From NCBI GenBank assembly GCA_013151555.1, contig JAADIA010000044.1, positions 1 to 52,734 of the forward strand: a DNA stretch of 52,734 bases, read 5' to 3'. Below are positions 25,912 through 35,589 of this stretch, one piece after another (positions within the stretch are counted from its first letter, which is position 1; every line of letters begins with the position of its first letter). Source of the stretch: Nitrospirota bacterium (lineage in GTDB: Bacteria; NPL-UPA2; JAADIA01). The notes under the pieces are model-generated. The model made no database searches. It was not told the origin of the DNA and saw only the letters and a program-made list of their open reading frames with translations. A program made the translations under genes and the position numbers.

Positions 25912-26892
25912 TCATTTTGAAAACACGAACTGGTGAGGTTCCCCTTCAACGGGAATCTTCTTCAGGATCTTTCCCGAGGATGCATCCAACACATAGATAG
26001 CTTTTTCAGTCCGTGAACCGATATATACTTTTTTTCCTTCCGGGCCAACAGATATATGAGTAACTCCCGGAATGGCGATTTTCTTTTCTACTTCTAACGA
26101 CGATGGATTTATCGTATATACCGAATTATCTCCCAAGTTGGACATAAAGATCGTCCCCGCCGGCGTAACGGCAATGGCATGAGGGTCATTACCAACCTTG
26201 ATAGAGGCTACCAGCTTTCGACTTTTTAGATCGACAACCGATACCGTTCCTCCCGCAGCCTCCGTTATATAAAGTTTCCGGCCATCAGGAGAAAAGGCAA
26301 GGTGACTAGGCCCAAGCCCCGTGGGAATGGTGGCCACGATTTTCCCCAAAGGAAAAGTCAGCACGGAGAGAGTATTACTTCCTTTGTTAGTAACATAGAT
26401 GTATCTTTCCTCAGGACCCAGCGAAACGTAATAGGCCATCATCCCTGTCTTTACCCGGGCCACTATCTTCCTGGTACGGGTATCGATAATCACTAATCTC
26501 CCCGTGGTAACGTAGAGATAACGTCCATCTTTGCTGATAGCAAAATGGTGAGAAACCTTTCCAACGAGGATCTCGGCAATCTTTTTTTTCTTTAAAATGT
26601 CCGTGACCAAAACCCGGTTCTTCTCCATTTTCTTCATCTGCCCGCTGTAAAGATAGCGGCCACTGGGCGAGACGGCCACCCCGTGGGGATTTATTCCTAC
26701 ATCGAAATAACCAACTACGGCCTCCTTTTTTAAATTAATTTTAGCTACTTTATTGGACGGGCCCAGGGGAGCATAGAGATATTTGTATCCTTCCTGAGTC
26801 CCCCTCGCCAGAGAAACCGAACCTGATACGACCGTTAGATAAACGGCAACGAGGATTGCTACTTTCCCGATTCGCCTCAGTACTTTCTTCAT
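25912..26892 (-). CDS. Exported YVTN-type beta-propeller protein
   Basis: Protein of 326 residues with a signal peptide (about residues 9-30). The rest is a seven-bladed-looking propeller of repeats around 42 residues, each with a strand like YIYVTNKGSNTLSV, LYITEAAGGTVSVVD, IFMSNLGDNSVYTI or VYIGSRTEKAIYVLD, and 'PHGVAVSPSGRYLY' or 'PSHLAFSPDGRKLY' turns. Such proteins are periplasmic or surface scaffolds and occur near metal-handling and redox systems. Function here unknown; it lies between CopA and the DsbD-like gene on the same strand. Confidence 0.88.
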   Translation of the reverse strand: MKKVLRRIGKVAILVAVYLTVVSGSVSLARGTQEGYKYLYAPLGPSNKVAKINLKKEAVVGYFDVGINPHGVAVSPSGRYLYSGQMKKMEKNRVLVTDILKKKKIAEILVGKVSHHFAISKDGRYLYVTTGRLVIIDTRTRKIVARVKTGMMAYYVSLGPEERYIYVTNKGSNTLSVLTFPLGKIVATIPTGLGPSHLAFSPDGRKLYITEAAGGTVSVVDLKSRKLVASIKVGNDPHAIAVTPAGTIFMSNLGDNSVYTINPSSLEVEKKIAIPGVTHISVGPEGKKVYIGSRTEKAIYVLDASSGKILKKIPVEGEPHQFVFSK

Positions 26893-26967
26893 TTTGTCTC
26901 CTCCTATACTATTGAAGGTATTATCAAATATCTTTCCCCACTCCCGCTCAAACTCCCCACTTCTTCT

Positions 26968-27164
26968 GACAGGATGAACAGGATTAAACAGGATACAGAT
27001 AATGAGCTAAAGAAAAACTCTAAGAAAACTTTTTAAACCTTGAAGCACTGAAAAACTGCTTCTTCCGGGTTTCTTTAGTTCCGTACTTCCGTAGTTAATC
27101 TTTTATCCTTTACATATTTCAAGAAATCCTGTCTATCCGGCCGGCCTACTCGGTTAATCCTGTC
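26968..27164. repeat. Inverted ACAGGAT word-repeat pair
   Basis: GACAGGAT (26968-26975) continues as GACAGGATGAACAGGATT with a further AAACAGGAT. The complement ATCCTGTC closes at 27157-27164, with another copy near 27127. Between them lies a second word class (TTCCGTACTTCCGTAGTTAA). The pair fills the gap between copA and the beta-propeller gene. Confidence 0.75.
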
Positions 27165-27184
27165 CATTTTTTCATTCTTGCCTC

Positions 27185-29893
27185 TCACAGCCTGACCTTC
27201 TTTAATCTCAAGGCGTTGGAAACCACGGAAATAGAGGAAAGGGCCATGGCCGCAGCAGCAATTACCGGACTTAAAAGAAAGCCGTCAAAGGGGTAAAGCA
27301 ACCCGGCGGCAATGGGAATGCCGGTAATGTTATAGCCAAAAGCCCAGCATAGATTCTGTTTAATATTTCTTAAAGTAGCGGCACTTAACTTGTAAGCCTT
27401 GACCACATCAAGAAGATCGCTCTTCATCAAAACAATCTGGGCAGATTCCATGGCCACATCCGTGCCTGCGCCAATGGCTACGCCTACATCCGATTGCATC
27501 AGGGCAGGAGCATCGTTAATGCCGTCGCCGACCATAGCTACCGTATGCCCTTCCTCTTGAAGCCTTTTTACTTCTCTGGCTTTGTCCTGCGGCAAAACCT
27601 CGGCCACCACCCGGTCAATGCTCACAGTGCGGGCAATAGCTTCCGCAGTCTTCCGGTTATCTCCCGTAAGCATAGCTACTTTTATCTTCAATTTGTGAAG
27701 TTCTTTAACCGCTTTCGCACTATTTTCTTTTAAGACATCGGCCACAGCAATAATACCAAGCAGGGTCTTATCCTGAGCGATAAACATCGGGGTCTTCCCC
27801 TCATTTGCCAGGCGGGTAGCATCTTCTTGAGCCACTTTCAAATCTATCTTTTCATCATCCATCAACTTCTGGTTGCCTAAAAATACTTTTGTCTGATTCA
27901 GACTCATTTCTATCCCATGACCGGGGATAGCGTTAAACTCCTTAATTTCCAATAACTCTAACTTTCTCTCCCCGGCCTCGTTGACGATAGCTTCAGCTAA
28001 GGGATGTTCGGATTTTTTCTCGCCGCTGGCCGCAAGCCGGAGAACCTCATCTTCCTTAAGGTCACTAAAGGTAACAATATCGGTAACCCGGGGCTTCCCC
28101 TCGGTAAGCGTTCCTGTCTTATCAAAGACAACAAAATCGATCTTGCGGAAGATCTCTAAGGCTTCAGCGTTCTTAATAAGAATTCCATTCTCCGCTCCTT
28201 TACCGGTTCCCACCATAATGGCGGTAGGGGTAGCCAGTCCCAGGGCACAGGGACAGGCAATAATGAGAACGGAAATTACTACCGTCAGGGTAAAGAGAAA
28301 GGTTCCTCCCACCAGGGTAACCCCAAAAACGGTCCCGGCAAGGGTCCAGATAACGGCAGTAAGGACGGCAACTCCAATTACACCCCAGGTAAAATAACCG
28401 GCAATGATATCAGCCAAGCGGGCAATGGGGGCCTTGGATCCCTGGGCCTCCTCGACCAGCCTGACAATTTGGGCCAGGGCAGTATCCTTACCCACCCTTT
28501 CGGCCCGGAATTTAATGGAACCGGTCTTGTTCAGGGCCGCACCGGTTACTTTAGCGCCGGGATTCTTCTCCACGGGCATGCTCTCTCCCGTTAACATGGA
28601 TTCATCTACAGCAGTCCTTCCCTCAATGACCTCGCCGTCAACGGGTATCTTCTCTCCAGGTTTAACAATGACAATATCTCCGACTTGCACCTCGGAGATG
28701 GGGACCTCTTCCTCAACTCCATCCACTTCGATAATGGCCGTCTTAGGAGCCAAGCCCATCAGTTTCTTTATCGCCTCGGAGGTCTTACCCTTGCTTATCG
28801 CTTCCAAGAACTTCCCTAACAAAATCAAGGCAATAATTACCGCCGCGGTTTCAAAATAAAGGCTGCGTACATACTCCCCACTGGGGTCCCGTCCCAGCAA
28901 TACCAAACCGGCTGCATAAAAACTGTAAAGATAGGCTGCCGCGGTCCCCATGGCGATGAGCGAGTCCATATTAGGGGTCCCTTTAAAGAGATTGGGGAAA
29001 CCGATGCGGTAAAAGTTCCAGCCGGCAATAATCACCGGGATAGATAAAACTACCTGGAACAGAGCAAAGCGGCCCGGGAAATTATCCGGACGTAAAAATC
29101 CCGGCAAAAGGCTGGCGCTGATTACCTCTCCCATAGCCACATACAAGATGGGAAAAGCAAATAAGATCGCCCAGATAAGCTTCTTCTTCAAGGTCCTGAT
29201 TTCCCTTTTCCGGGCCTCTTTCTCCACATCTGCGGCCTCTTCTCCGGTCTGAATAAGTTCGGGCTTATAGCCGGCGGCGGAGATGGCCTTGATTATCTGC
29301 CGGGTGCTGAGCTTGCTCTCATCATAAGAAACCTGGGCGTAGGAGTTGGGAAAGCTGGTCTCTACTTCTTTTACTCCCTCCAGTTTCTCCACCGCTTTCT
29401 TAACCACTTCGGCGCAGTGGTCCGAGCCCATACCGATAACCTTAAATTCTACGGTCTTCTCTCCGGTCGCTTTAACAACCTCATATCCACTGTCCTTGAT
29501 GACCTTTTCAATCTCTTCCGGGCTAACCAAGGCCGTATCATAATCTACCATGGCTTTTTGAGAGGCAAAATTTACCGAGGCCTTGAGAATACCTTTCTTC
29601 TTAGCAAAATTCTTTTCAATTGTCTGGGCACAGGAGGCACAACTCATCCCCCCAATCCTTAATATTGTTCTTTCTTTCTCCCCCAGCACCGAATAGCCGG
29701 CCGACTCCACAGCCTTTACCAGATCCGCCTCTTTCACCTGGGAAGGCTCATATTCTACCGTCGCCTTCTCGGTAGCAAAATTGACGGCCGCTGAGGATAC
29801 TCCTTTCACTGCCTTAAGAGCTTTTTCAATATTAGCGGCACAAGAGGCACAAGTCATACCCTTAATCTTCAAGGTAGTCTTTTGCTCAGCCAT
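27185..29893 (-). CDS. copA: Copper-exporting P1B-type ATPase with three HMA domains
   Basis: ATPase of 902 residues. Two N-terminal HMA domains have intact metal sites (C15-x-x-C18 and C85-x-x-C88). A third HMA-like domain (about 147-212) reads G-M-G-S-D-H-C160, so only one of the two cysteines remains. The membrane metal site is C547-P-C549, typical of Cu(I) pumps. TGES (435-438), the phosphorylated D591 in [11 protein letters not shown] and [16 protein letters not shown] complete the catalytic core. It exports Cu+ from the cytoplasm. Two CsoR-type repressors and an HMA chaperone are encoded elsewhere in the window. GGAGGG precedes the start. Confidence 0.97.
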   Translation of the reverse strand: MAEQKTTLKIKGMTCASCAANIEKALKAVKGVSSAAVNFATEKATVEYEPSQVKEADLVKAVESAGYSVLGEKERTILRIGGMSCASCAQTIEKNFAKKKGILKASVNFASQKAMVDYDTALVSPEEIEKVIKDSGYEVVKATGEKTVEFKVIGMGSDHCAEVVKKAVEKLEGVKEVETSFPNSYAQVSYDESKLSTRQIIKAISAAGYKPELIQTGEEAADVEKEARKREIRTLKKKLIWAILFAFPILYVAMGEVISASLLPGFLRPDNFPGRFALFQVVLSIPVIIAGWNFYRIGFPNLFKGTPNMDSLIAMGTAAAYLYSFYAAGLVLLGRDPSGEYVRSLYFETAAVIIALILLGKFLEAISKGKTSEAIKKLMGLAPKTAIIEVDGVEEEVPISEVQVGDIVIVKPGEKIPVDGEVIEGRTAVDESMLTGESMPVEKNPGAKVTGAALNKTGSIKFRAERVGKDTALAQIVRLVEEAQGSKAPIARLADIIAGYFTWGVIGVAVLTAVIWTLAGTVFGVTLVGGTFLFTLTVVISVLIIACPCALGLATPTAIMVGTGKGAENGILIKNAEALEIFRKIDFVVFDKTGTLTEGKPRVTDIVTFSDLKEDEVLRLAASGEKKSEHPLAEAIVNEAGERKLELLEIKEFNAIPGHGIEMSLNQTKVFLGNQKLMDDEKIDLKVAQEDATRLANEGKTPMFIAQDKTLLGIIAVADVLKENSAKAVKELHKLKIKVAMLTGDNRKTAEAIARTVSIDRVVAEVLPQDKAREVKRLQEEGHTVAMVGDGINDAPALMQSDVGVAIGAGTDVAMESAQIVLMKSDLLDVVKAYKLSAATLRNIKQNLCWAFGYNITGIPIAAGLLYPFDGFLLSPVIAAAAMALSSISVVSNALRLKKVRL

Positions 29894-29929
29894 TTTCTTC
29901 TCCCTCCTTCAAGAAAAAACATTTAGATA

Positions 29930-30100
29930 CGGATTAAAAACACAAAAAACTAAAATAATTTCAAAAGCAGATAGGATTAACAAGATTTACAGGATAGTTT
30001 TTTCAAAGAATAAAAGCCTTAGTAAATTTTTAAAAAAATCAATTTAATCCTGTGAATCCTGTCATGTTTTATTTTCTCTGTGTTCACCTGTGATTTATTA
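29930..30100. repeat. Nested inverted word repeats (CACAG and ACAGGAT)
   Basis: AGGATTAACAAGATTTACAG (from 29973) is mirrored by TTTAATCCTGTGAATCCTGT (from 30043). Outside them an ACGGATTAAAAACAC word (29937 on) faces CTGTGTTCACCTGTGATTT (30077 on). The outer right arm overlaps the last codons and stop of the methyltransferase gene at 30084. Confidence 0.7.
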
Positions 30101-30758
30101 TCTTCGAAGTTCGTTTCTCCCGCAAGAGATGCATGGGAATAAACCGGCTGGGGACAAGCCGTTCGTATTCCCGGTAAGTTTCTCCGAACTTTTCCGCTAA
30201 TTCTCTTTCTTCTCTCCCGGCTAAACGCCGATAGGCAATGAACAGGAAAGGAAACATGGCCGCGGTGAGTATAGTCGGCCACTGGATAAGCATCCCTATA
30301 AGAATGAGCATCAATCCTAAATACTGGGGATGGCGAATATAACTGTAAACGCCTTCCGTTACCAGTCCTTCCTTTCCCCTATAAATTCTCCGCCAACCCA
30401 TTCCCAGAATAACTAACCCACTCCAAATCAAGATAGAACTGATCGCCATTACTAAACGCCAGGCGTCATTCAAACTCATAATTCCTAATCGCTCTAAAAT
30501 TACGGCATTGAGATGGCCGGCTTTATGTCCAAGGGAAAGATGTACTCCCAAAACACTACTCAGGATGTATATTGTGAGGGGAAAACCATACATCTCCGCA
30601 TATAAAGCCACGAGAAAAGCCTCGAAGAGCCCGAAAGAACGCCATTCCCTCTTTTTTTTCGGCTTGAGAAAAAAAACAGCGAAGAAAGTAAAGAAAAGAA
30701 TGAGCCCAATCACCGCCGGCCACATCCCATATTCAGAGGGAATTTCCTTATTCTGCAT
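30084..30758 (-). CDS. Isoprenylcysteine/phospholipid methyltransferase-like membrane protein
   Basis: Membrane protein of 224 residues with about five hydrophobic segments. The C-terminal half has the hallmark 'GVYSYIRHPQYLGLMLILIGMLIQWP' (R-H-P-Q-Y, SAM-binding) and ERELAEKFGETYREYERLVPSRF, as in ICMT/PEMT family enzymes that methylate small membrane substrates using SAM. I start at 30758, where GAGG lies seven bases upstream. The last residues and stop come from a word repeat. A broken relative lies at 49901-50103. The true substrate is unknown. Confidence 0.85.
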   Translation of the reverse strand: MQNKEIPSEYGMWPAVIGLILFFTFFAVFFLKPKKKREWRSFGLFEAFLVALYAEMYGFPLTIYILSSVLGVHLSLGHKAGHLNAVILERLGIMSLNDAWRLVMAISSILIWSGLVILGMGWRRIYRGKEGLVTEGVYSYIRHPQYLGLMLILIGMLIQWPTILTAAMFPFLFIAYRRLAGREERELAEKFGETYREYERLVPSRFIPMHLLREKRTSKIINHR

Positions 30759-30776
30759 AATTTTCCTCAAAGAATA

Positions 30777-30861
30777 GGCACAGAGGCACAAAGTCTTTTA
30801 TCTCTTATTTCTTTTATGTATTTACTTTGTGCCTTTGTCCCTCTGTGCCTTTGTGCCTTTT
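30777..30861. repeat. Inverted word repeat of GGCACAGAGGCACAAAG type
   Basis: GGCACAGAGGCACAAAGT starting at 30777 is complementary to the block ACTTTGTGCCTTTGTCCCTC plus TGTGCC that follows a 35-base loop; a further TTTGTGCC copy ends near 30859. It forms a strong predicted hairpin between hflC and the methyltransferase gene. Confidence 0.75.
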
Positions 30862-30895
30862 TTTTAAATTGTTTTACTTCGTCCGACTCAGGTAC

Positions 30896-31732
30896 TTAAA
30901 GAACTCCGAATCGCTGGAGAGAACAACCGTCGTTCCTTTCGCCAAACTTCTTATAAGCCTCCAGGGTCCTCAGGAAGGCATAGAACTCCGGATCCTTCTC
31001 GAAGGCCTCGGCATAGATTTTAAGCGCCTGGGCGTCTCCCTCGCCTCTTATCGTCTCCGCTTTTTGATAAGCGTCGGCCAGGAGAATGGTCTTCTCTTTG
31101 TCCGCCGCGGCTTTAATCTTTACGGATTCTTCCTGGCCTTCGGAACGGTATTTCTTGGCTATCCTCTCCCTTTCCGCCCTCATTCGGTCATAGACCGATT
31201 GTTCGACCTCCGTCGGCAAATCGGCCCGCTTTATACGTACATCTATCACCTGAATGCCATAATCCCGGGCCTTTTTATCGCTTTGCCGGCTTACTCTATC
31301 CATTACCGCCCCCCGCTGGATGGCGATAATATCCGACAGGTTATATGAAGCTAAGTCTTCCCTCAGCTCGGAGAAAACAATGTCGTCCAACCGGGCCTGC
31401 GCCCCGGCCTCCGTCCTCACCGTTTGATAGAATTTCAAGGGGTCCACAATCCTCCAGCGGGCATAGTTATCAACCACTAAGTATTTCTTATCCTTGGTGA
31501 TAATCTTGGCCGCAGCGGCATCGTATTCCAGTATCCTTTTCTCAAAACGATATACCGTCTGGATAAAAGGAGTTTTGAAATGTAGCCCCGGTTCCTTGAC
31601 CGTTTTCACATACTTCCCCAACTGGGTGATAATCACCTGTTCGGTCTCATTCACGGTATATAAGCTGGCCGCTGCTCCTATTATCAGAATTACGGCTAAC
31701 AGGCCCACGATAAAGCCAAGTTTAACTTTCAT
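30896..31732 (-). CDS. hflC: HflC (SPFH/prohibitin family), frame break near end
   Basis: Band-7 protein of 278 residues with an N-terminal membrane anchor (about 5-25), the SPFH domain and a C-terminal coiled coil. HflC partners HflK in a large periplasmic-side membrane complex that modulates the FtsH protease. It overlaps hflK by four bases. The family's C-terminal block is broken: after KKFGER the frame runs into NDGCSLQRFGVL, whereas the +1 frame gives TTVVLSSDSEFFKYLSRTK with a stop at 30874-30876, the expected ending. One surplus base around 30930-30940 explains it. Confidence 0.92.
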   Translation of the reverse strand: MKVKLGFIVGLLAVILIIGAAASLYTVNETEQVIITQLGKYVKTVKEPGLHFKTPFIQTVYRFEKRILEYDAAAAKIITKDKKYLVVDNYARWRIVDPLKFYQTVRTEAGAQARLDDIVFSELREDLASYNLSDIIAIQRGAVMDRVSRQSDKKARDYGIQVIDVRIKRADLPTEVEQSVYDRMRAERERIAKKYRSEGQEESVKIKAAADKEKTILLADAYQKAETIRGEGDAQALKIYAEAFEKDPEFYAFLRTLEAYKKFGERNDGCSLQRFGVL

Positions 31733-32742
31733 TTTGTCCCCTCCCCTGTCTTATCCAGAGGCAACAGTTGCAACAAACCGCCCCCGGCTTCTTTGTCAAT
31801 GACAAATTTCTTAATCCCGGGCAGTATCTCCTCCATGGTCTCTAAATACAGCCTCCTCCGGGTTACATCCGGGGCTTTTTCATATTCTTTCAAAATCTCC
31901 AGGAACCGGTCGGCATCGCCCTGGGAGCGACTTACCCTCTGTGACTTATATGCCTCCGCCTCCAGGACAAGACGCTCCGACTTGCCCCGGGCCCCGGGAA
32001 TGATAGATTCGGCGTATCCCTCGGCCTGTTTAACAAATTTATCCTTGTCTTCCTTGGCCCTGACCACATCATCAAAGGCCGAGGATACCTCCTTGGGCGG
32101 CCGGACCGTCTGCAGTTTTACCTCGCTTATCAAGAGCCCGGAATCATATTCATCCATTATCTGCTGGAGAAGCTCTTTGGTATCCGCCTCCACCTTAAAC
32201 TTCCCTACGGTAAGCACATCGTCAATCTTGCTCCGACCGATAACCTGCCTCAGGGCTACCTCGGCGGCATCGCGGAGAGTCCCGCTTGGCCCCTCGAGGT
32301 CGCGGACATTGAACAGGTAGGCCGAGGCATCCTTTATCTTATACTGGACGATAATCTGGGCATCAATGATATTCTCATCTCCGGTTAACATCAGGGACTC
32401 TTCCGGATAGAACCGGTAGCGGGCCGGTGGACCCGCGTACACCGTCCGGAACCCAACCTCCAGCCTTTTCGTCTCCGTTACCTTGGGCTTATCCACCACC
32501 TCAATCGGCCGGGGCAGAGCGTAATGCGGTCCCGGACCAACTATCCGGACCTCCTTGCCGAACCGTCTCACCACTCCCTGCTCATCGGGGCCGATAATGT
32601 AGATGCCCGAGAGAAGCCAGAGGGCAATAACGATGGGTATCCCGAATTTCAGGAACGGGCCCGCAGACTTAAGCAACTGCTTTAAATCTTCTTCTCCCTG
32701 GCCACCGATAATCTTGGCCGGAGTTATCTCATCCCATTTCAT
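31729..32742 (-). CDS. hflK: HflK (SPFH/prohibitin family)
   Basis: Protein of 337 residues, partner of HflC. There is a cytoplasmic N-terminus, a transmembrane helix (about 30-50, ending IYIIGPDEQGVVRRFG), the SPFH domain ('GPGPHYALPRPIEVVDKP') and a helical C-terminal region with RSQGDADRFLEILKEYEKAP, all typical. The ATGA overlap with hflC indicates translational coupling. A GGGGGG-type site precedes the ATG. The HflKC complex is known to surround FtsH and tune membrane-protein quality control. Confidence 0.95.
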   Translation of the reverse strand: MKWDEITPAKIIGGQGEEDLKQLLKSAGPFLKFGIPIVIALWLLSGIYIIGPDEQGVVRRFGKEVRIVGPGPHYALPRPIEVVDKPKVTETKRLEVGFRTVYAGPPARYRFYPEESLMLTGDENIIDAQIIVQYKIKDASAYLFNVRDLEGPSGTLRDAAEVALRQVIGRSKIDDVLTVGKFKVEADTKELLQQIMDEYDSGLLISEVKLQTVRPPKEVSSAFDDVVRAKEDKDKFVKQAEGYAESIIPGARGKSERLVLEAEAYKSQRVSRSQGDADRFLEILKEYEKAPDVTRRRLYLETMEEILPGIKKFVIDKEAGGGLLQLLPLDKTGEGTK

Positions 32743-32811
32743 AACTCATCCCCCCTCCATTTAACAGTCCCTAACTCCTGCAGGACTTTTTACTTCCGGT
32801 AAATGATATCT

Positions 32812-33033
32812 TTATAGTCCCAGCTCCTTTTTCTGCTTCTCGGCCTGAGGGCAACTACAGGTAGCTAAGGTTTCATTACATGCTCCACAAGCACATTTGG
32901 TGCTGGAAAGCAATCTTTCTCTCTCCGCCCCGGTCAAAGGGGTATTAGCCTTCGTCGATGACTTTAGACGACAACCGGATATAGCTATAACCAGGATTAA
33001 TAAGATACCACTGACTAAAATCTTTCTCTTCAT
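32812..33033 (-). CDS. Small cysteine-rich lipoprotein
   Basis: Protein of 73 residues with a type II signal peptide; lipobox ISGC gives lipidated C21. The mature 52 residues hold five more cysteines spaced C47-x-C-x2-C-x6-C-x-C61 in STKCACGACNETLATCSCPQ. This could bind a metal or take part in thiol exchange; it vaguely recalls PCYCGC/CcmH-like cysteine patterns, but I do not assign it. AAGGAGGG precedes the ATG. It lies between hflK and the large membrane protein. Confidence 0.75.
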   Translation of the reverse strand: MKRKILVSGILLILVIAISGCRLKSSTKANTPLTGAERERLLSSTKCACGACNETLATCSCPQAEKQKKELGL

Positions 33034-33087
33034 TCCCTTGCCCTCCTTAAGTTTATAGGAATCACTTGAAGAATTATCCTCTATCCT

Positions 33088-35556
33088 TCATATTGAAAAC
33101 GAACGAAACCTCCAGAATATCCACGAATAAATAACTCCTCCCAGTAATAGTGACCAGGTAAAGCCGAAAAGCATAGCTAAAGCTACCGCTCCGGCCGAAC
33201 CAAGAACGGAAGTTATTCCATTCACCCCATACATCCAGGGAACCTCTTCAGGAAACACTTTTTTCAAAATCCTCAAGCCCGCAGGGAAAGGAATACCCAT
33301 CAAAAATCCGAGAGGAAATATCAAGACCATGGTCAACAAGGACCGCCCCAGGAGCGGCAGGGATAAGAAATTGTCCATAATCGGAGATATTAAAAAAGCA
33401 TAGGTAATGGCCAGGACAGCTATGCCCAGAGTGGCCAAGGAAACCCGGCGACTCAACTTCTCCCGGAAATAATGGCTGGTTAAGCTCCCCAAACCTGCGG
33501 AGAGAAAGAGAGCAAAGAGAATTACCGAAAATGTCAGGGTGGGTTCACCTAAAAAGAGGATAAACTTCTGAATCAAAGAAATCTCAATCAACATAAATCC
33601 CGCTCCCAGACTGGCGAAATAGAAGAGAAAATGATAAATCTTCGGGTGCCCGGCTTTAACCTTTCCCCTCTTTTTTAAGAAAAGGGGCAATAAAAAGAGA
33701 GGCGTGAAATAAGAGAGCACAAGAAGAAGGCTTTTCAGCCTATCGGGAATCCCGGGGCTGAAATTATAGAAAAAAGGACGGTCATCGGTAGCCGGCTGAA
33801 GGTTGACATCCTTCATTTCAGATACCAATTTTTCCGGACTCATTTTCCCTTCCATGAGGGACAACAAAAGCCCCTTTTCAAAGGAATAAGGAATAAAGAG
33901 AGGCGTAAATTGGAGAGCAGTAATTGCCCCGCGCATCTCGGCACCTTCGTCCGGGGTAAACTCCGATTTCTTCAGGATGAAGAGAGGAAACATAACCATG
34001 GATTCGTTCTTCCCCATCATCGCTGAGTTCTGAAGCATAGCTATGTGTTTCAAAGCCGTGGGAGTATCCTTTCCCGCCTCACCTAATACCGACAGACTGG
34101 TAATAAGAAGCTTGAGCAACTCCGGTTCTCCGTGAACCATAATAACCAGTCTCCCATTTTCTCGGAGACGGTCCAGATAATCCTGAAAGGCCTCTTTAGT
34201 AAAGACATAGTTCTCTGCCAGGGAAAAACCTATCGTCTCAGCAGCCGTAGTAAAGACAAGAGGAAGAAAGATAAGGTCATATTTTTCTTTCGTCCTCTTG
34301 ATAAAACTTCTTCCTTCCTCCACAACAACTTTTATATTATCATACTTATTATAGATCCCCCCATTGAACTCGGAGAATTTGTTCACTGCTTTCACCATGG
34401 CAGGATTAATTTCTACCGCAGTAATCTCTTTGACTCCCGCCCTCAGAGCATTGAGAACATCAACACCTCCGCCGGAACCGATGATCAATACCTTTTCATT
34501 TTTCCCAAAGTAGAAAGGAGAAAGTTTATCCGCGGATTCAGACTCAGGGACGGGCGTCTCCACCTTCTCTTTTTTCCCGAAGTAGAAAGGGAAGAATTGT
34601 AACCGATAATCCAGATAGCTGACTTTTCCAAAGTCGCCGTCAAACTTAAACATAGAGGTTCCGGCCCCTCCATCGGTAAAAATGGTTTTCTGTAGAGGCC
34701 TGTTTTTCTCATCAACCACATCAATGCGGGCAAAGGCATTCCAGGTAGTGTAGACGATCTTTCCCTGTGACGACCGGTCGTCGAGTAGCCGCCGGATGGT
34801 CTTCTCGCTGGTCACCTTACTAGCTTTCTTTTCAAACAGGGAGGCATCCAAAAACCCACTTTTAAGGTGCCATCCAAAGAGGAAGGAAAGCAGAATAAGA
34901 CTGACCAGAGCTCCCCGAGAATAAACCTTTTTCTCAGAGCCCAACCCTAAAATAAGTCCGGCTAAGGAAACTAAAACCCCCAGGAAGAGGGCACTATTTA
35001 TTCCTCCCCAAAGCTGGAGAAGGAGGAGAACAAGAAGAGTCCCTAACGCTCCCCCGGTCAAATCGGCAAAGTATATCTTGCTCGTCTCCCAGGTAAAGCG
35101 TTCCAGGATAAAAGATAAAAACATCCCTCCAAAGAAGAAGGGAATAAGAGCAATGAACCCATAGAGAATAAGACTATCCGTGTTCGGAATTTTCAAGAGG
35201 AAGATAGTGGAAAACGATAAAGAAAAAGCCAAAAGCAAACATAAGAGACTGGCCACTCGCAAGCTTCTTTTCGCCGAGGGAGGCCTTAACCCGAGTACCC
35301 GCAAGGTAATGGCCCCTAACCCCAGACCGAAGATAGCTGCCGAGACAATCATAAAGACGGAATGATAGTAGATGATCACCGAGAAAATACGGGTAAGAAG
35401 AACTTCAAACATCAAGAGGGACAGAGAGACAATAAAGGTAGCACTAAGGATTAAGGTAAGTTTCCCCCGGGTAAGGGAAATCTCCTTCAGGGGTACGGCC
35501 GGCAGTTTCCCTCCCGGCATCTTTTCTCTCTTCTTTTTTTGACTTTTCTTTCCCAT
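33088..35556 (-). CDS. Membrane protein with embedded spermidine-synthase-like domain
   Basis: Protein of 822 residues: a Lys-rich cytoplasmic start, about seven hydrophobic segments (33-230), a soluble spermidine-synthase-fold methyltransferase domain (about 265-600) with the SAM site IGSGGG (359-364) and acidic E382, then about seven more helices (605-815). Such fusions are widespread but uncharacterised. Aminopropyl transfer is possible; the polyamine genes at 7.5-9.1 kb make putrescine. A 10-residue block occurs twice (PFYFGKKEKV 323-332, PFYFGKNEKV 347-356), pointing to an internal 75-base duplication just before the SAM site. Confidence 0.85.
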   Translation of the reverse strand: MGKKSQKKKREKMPGGKLPAVPLKEISLTRGKLTLILSATFIVSLSLLMFEVLLTRIFSVIIYYHSVFMIVSAAIFGLGLGAITLRVLGLRPPSAKRSLRVASLLCLLLAFSLSFSTIFLLKIPNTDSLILYGFIALIPFFFGGMFLSFILERFTWETSKIYFADLTGGALGTLLVLLLLQLWGGINSALFLGVLVSLAGLILGLGSEKKVYSRGALVSLILLSFLFGWHLKSGFLDASLFEKKASKVTSEKTIRRLLDDRSSQGKIVYTTWNAFARIDVVDEKNRPLQKTIFTDGGAGTSMFKFDGDFGKVSYLDYRLQFFPFYFGKKEKVETPVPESESADKLSPFYFGKNEKVLIIGSGGGVDVLNALRAGVKEITAVEINPAMVKAVNKFSEFNGGIYNKYDNIKVVVEEGRSFIKRTKEKYDLIFLPLVFTTAAETIGFSLAENYVFTKEAFQDYLDRLRENGRLVIMVHGEPELLKLLITSLSVLGEAGKDTPTALKHIAMLQNSAMMGKNESMVMFPLFILKKSEFTPDEGAEMRGAITALQFTPLFIPYSFEKGLLLSLMEGKMSPEKLVSEMKDVNLQPATDDRPFFYNFSPGIPDRLKSLLLVLSYFTPLFLLPLFLKKRGKVKAGHPKIYHFLFYFASLGAGFMLIEISLIQKFILFLGEPTLTFSVILFALFLSAGLGSLTSHYFREKLSRRVSLATLGIAVLAITYAFLISPIMDNFLSLPLLGRSLLTMVLIFPLGFLMGIPFPAGLRILKKVFPEEVPWMYGVNGITSVLGSAGAVALAMLFGFTWSLLLGGVIYSWIFWRFRSFSI

Positions 35557-35589
35557 TTTTCCAAATCCTCAGGAAAACCACAACCAGTT

